Positions 4,980 through 6,103 of a stretch of DNA of 6,103 bases are shown here, in pieces (position 1 is the stretch's first letter; the number at the start of each line of letters is the position of its first letter). This DNA comes from Candidatus Portiera sp. Lineage in GTDB: Bacteria > Pseudomonadota > Gammaproteobacteria > CBDBNL01 > JAAOII01. The notes beneath the pieces are model-generated. The model was given only the letters and a program-made list of their open reading frames with translations, ran no database searches and was not told where the DNA came from. Position numbers and translations under genes: made by a program. Where the stretch lies: the NCBI GenBank assembly GCA_015163845.1, contig JAAOII010000193.1, forward strand, positions 1-6,103, given 5' to 3'.

Positions 4980-6103
4980 TTATTCAGGAGTTCTAGGTAA
5001 TATAGTAAATCTATTGCTAGTTGTGATAAGAGTATTGCTATTGGATGGATTTGAGAACTCTATGATTGAACTTTCCTCCAATAGACCACTTGAGTCAGAC
5101 CTACCAAACTTTATATTCAATTTATGATCCAAGTAGCTAGCTGCTTTCCAATTATATCCTCGGCGATCACTATAATTGTCTAGAACGGGTAAAGTATTAT
5201 CCCTATAAGTAGAATACCTAGGCAAGGTCTCTTGTATTCTTATTCTTTTTGAACTGCCTGGATTTAATAGATAATAAGAGTCGGGGTGATATGGCGTATT
5301 ATTTTCATCCAAAGCACTATGGAAATTCATTTTATGTTCAGTAGCGCCAGCTGCTGTTAGGGTGATCGTGCTTTTATAATTAGTGTCCACATTCTTAGGA
5401 TAGCCAGCAGCTACTACACTATAAGTTCTACTTCCACCACTGGAGCAAGAACCATAATGCTTAACTTCTTCACTAGTGTGGATACTGCCAGTTGTCGATA
5501 GGAAATCATCAGAAAACACCTCCTTGGTAGATGCTACGTTGTTATATGATGTCGTATAATTGCACCTGTATCTATTATTAGAAGAGCTTCCCCCAGAGTA
5601 CACTTGAGTTCTGTCTATATAGGATGTGGTTTGCCTTCTTCTATAGTAGGCATTTATTCTCTTATATCTACGACGGAGTATCTTAATATTAGTTCTTGGT
5701 TGTTCATTAGCTAGAGTAAAAAATACCGGATATCCAGTGGGATTAGATATTTCAAAGACACGAGTAACAATGGGGGAATTATGACTTGCAGTTTTGAAAT
5801 AAGTAATATCTCTAAGAATATTCTTGCTCGTTGAGGGGACGGATAAAGCAGCGATGATTGGGCCATCTGCTAAGACATTAACCTTAAACCTAGCTATATA
5901 TTGCTGACAATTTTCTGCTTCATCACATACATAGAGATCAAGCCGATGGATTATTTTACCAACTGGAGCTAAATACCATAGTGGTTTGTTAGGAGTATTT
6001 AAGTATTCATCGGCTAAAGGAACTATTGCTATGGCGAGTCCATCATCTATAACTTTTTTGCTGAGCTTTTTGTGGTGAAAATAATACTCAATTTTTTCTA
6101 TGG
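4980..6103 (-). CDS. Unrecognised protein, C-terminal 373 residues (5' end outside window)
   Basis: The minus frame is open from the right edge of the window to TAA at 4980-4982; the GTG at 5601-5603 is only an internal codon, so the gene begins beyond 6103. I do not recognise the family. Residues below count from the first full codon (6101). About 1-110 alternate charged and hydrophobic stretches with DGLAIAIVPLADEYL and two cysteines (59, 65; C-x5-C). About 115-135 read as beta strands (VFEISNPTGYPVFFTLA), like an immunoglobulin-type sandwich. About 140-156 are strongly basic (RRRYKRINAYYRRR). About 160-240 are Ser/Thr/Asn/Gly/Tyr-rich with two more cysteines (180, 219). The last 130 look beta-rich and end FTILPRTPE. 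I see no membrane span in this part. The composition would suit an exported or surface protein, which is an inference. It faces the ispE-tRNA genes head-on. Confidence 0.8.
   Translation of the reverse strand, partial: IEKIEYYFHHKKLSKKVIDDGLAIAIVPLADEYLNTPNKPLWYLAPVGKIIHRLDLYVCDEAENCQQYIARFKVNVLADGPIIAALSVPSTSKNILRDITYFKTASHNSPIVTRVFEISNPTGYPVFFTLANEQPRTNIKILRRRYKRINAYYRRRQTTSYIDRTQVYSGGSSSNNRYRCNYTTSYNNVASTKEVFSDDFLSTTGSIHTSEEVKHYGSCSSGGSRTYSVVAAGYPKNVDTNYKSTITLTAAGATEHKMNFHSALDENNTPYHPDSYYLLNPGSSKRIRIQETLPRYSTYRDNTLPVLDNYSDRRGYNWKAASYLDHKLNIKFGRSDSSGLLEESSIIEFSNPSNSNTLITTSNRFTILPRTPE

Overview
The window looks like chromosomal DNA from an AT-rich bacterium (about 40% GC by eye), most likely a gammaproteobacterium. 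The clues are an ispE gene followed directly by tRNA-Gln, an order I recall from gammaproteobacteria such as Pseudomonas (lolB-ispE-tRNA-Gln-prs), a short class I ketol-acid reductoisomerase, an AmpG-type muropeptide permease and a YibN-like rhodanese tail. The assignment is an inference from gene content; no marker here fixes a genus.

Layout. Bases 1-194 hold the 3' end of a rhodanese-domain gene, whose last part is tandemly duplicated (95-bp unit, 90-279) so that the reading frame ends early. On the minus strand, 330-671 encodes a small coiled-coil protein with a C-terminal membrane anchor, built on 33-bp DNA repeats. Bases 687-1028 are AT-rich and have no convincing gene. A candidate 29-codon ORF with a good Shine-Dalgarno sequence (1029-1118) sits just ahead of ilvC. 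On the plus strand follow ilvC (1141-2148), an ampG-like MFS permease (2176-3636), ispE (3696-4715, TTG start, long C-terminal tail) and tRNA-Gln(UUG) (4780-4851). From the right edge, a minus-strand ORF of at least 373 codons (4980-6103, 5' end outside the window) encodes a protein I do not recognise.

The three main genes serve separate core pathways: branched-chain amino acid synthesis (ilvC), peptidoglycan recycling (ampG) and isoprenoid precursor synthesis by the MEP route (ispE). Gaps of 27 and 59 bp allow co-transcription but there is no functional link. I see no CRISPR array, insertion sequence, toxin-antitoxin pair or phage gene, and no clear sign of a new multi-gene system. The points most worth following are the unknown 4980-6103 protein, the frame-disrupting duplication in the rhodanese gene, the repeat-built coiled coil and the unusual tail of IspE.
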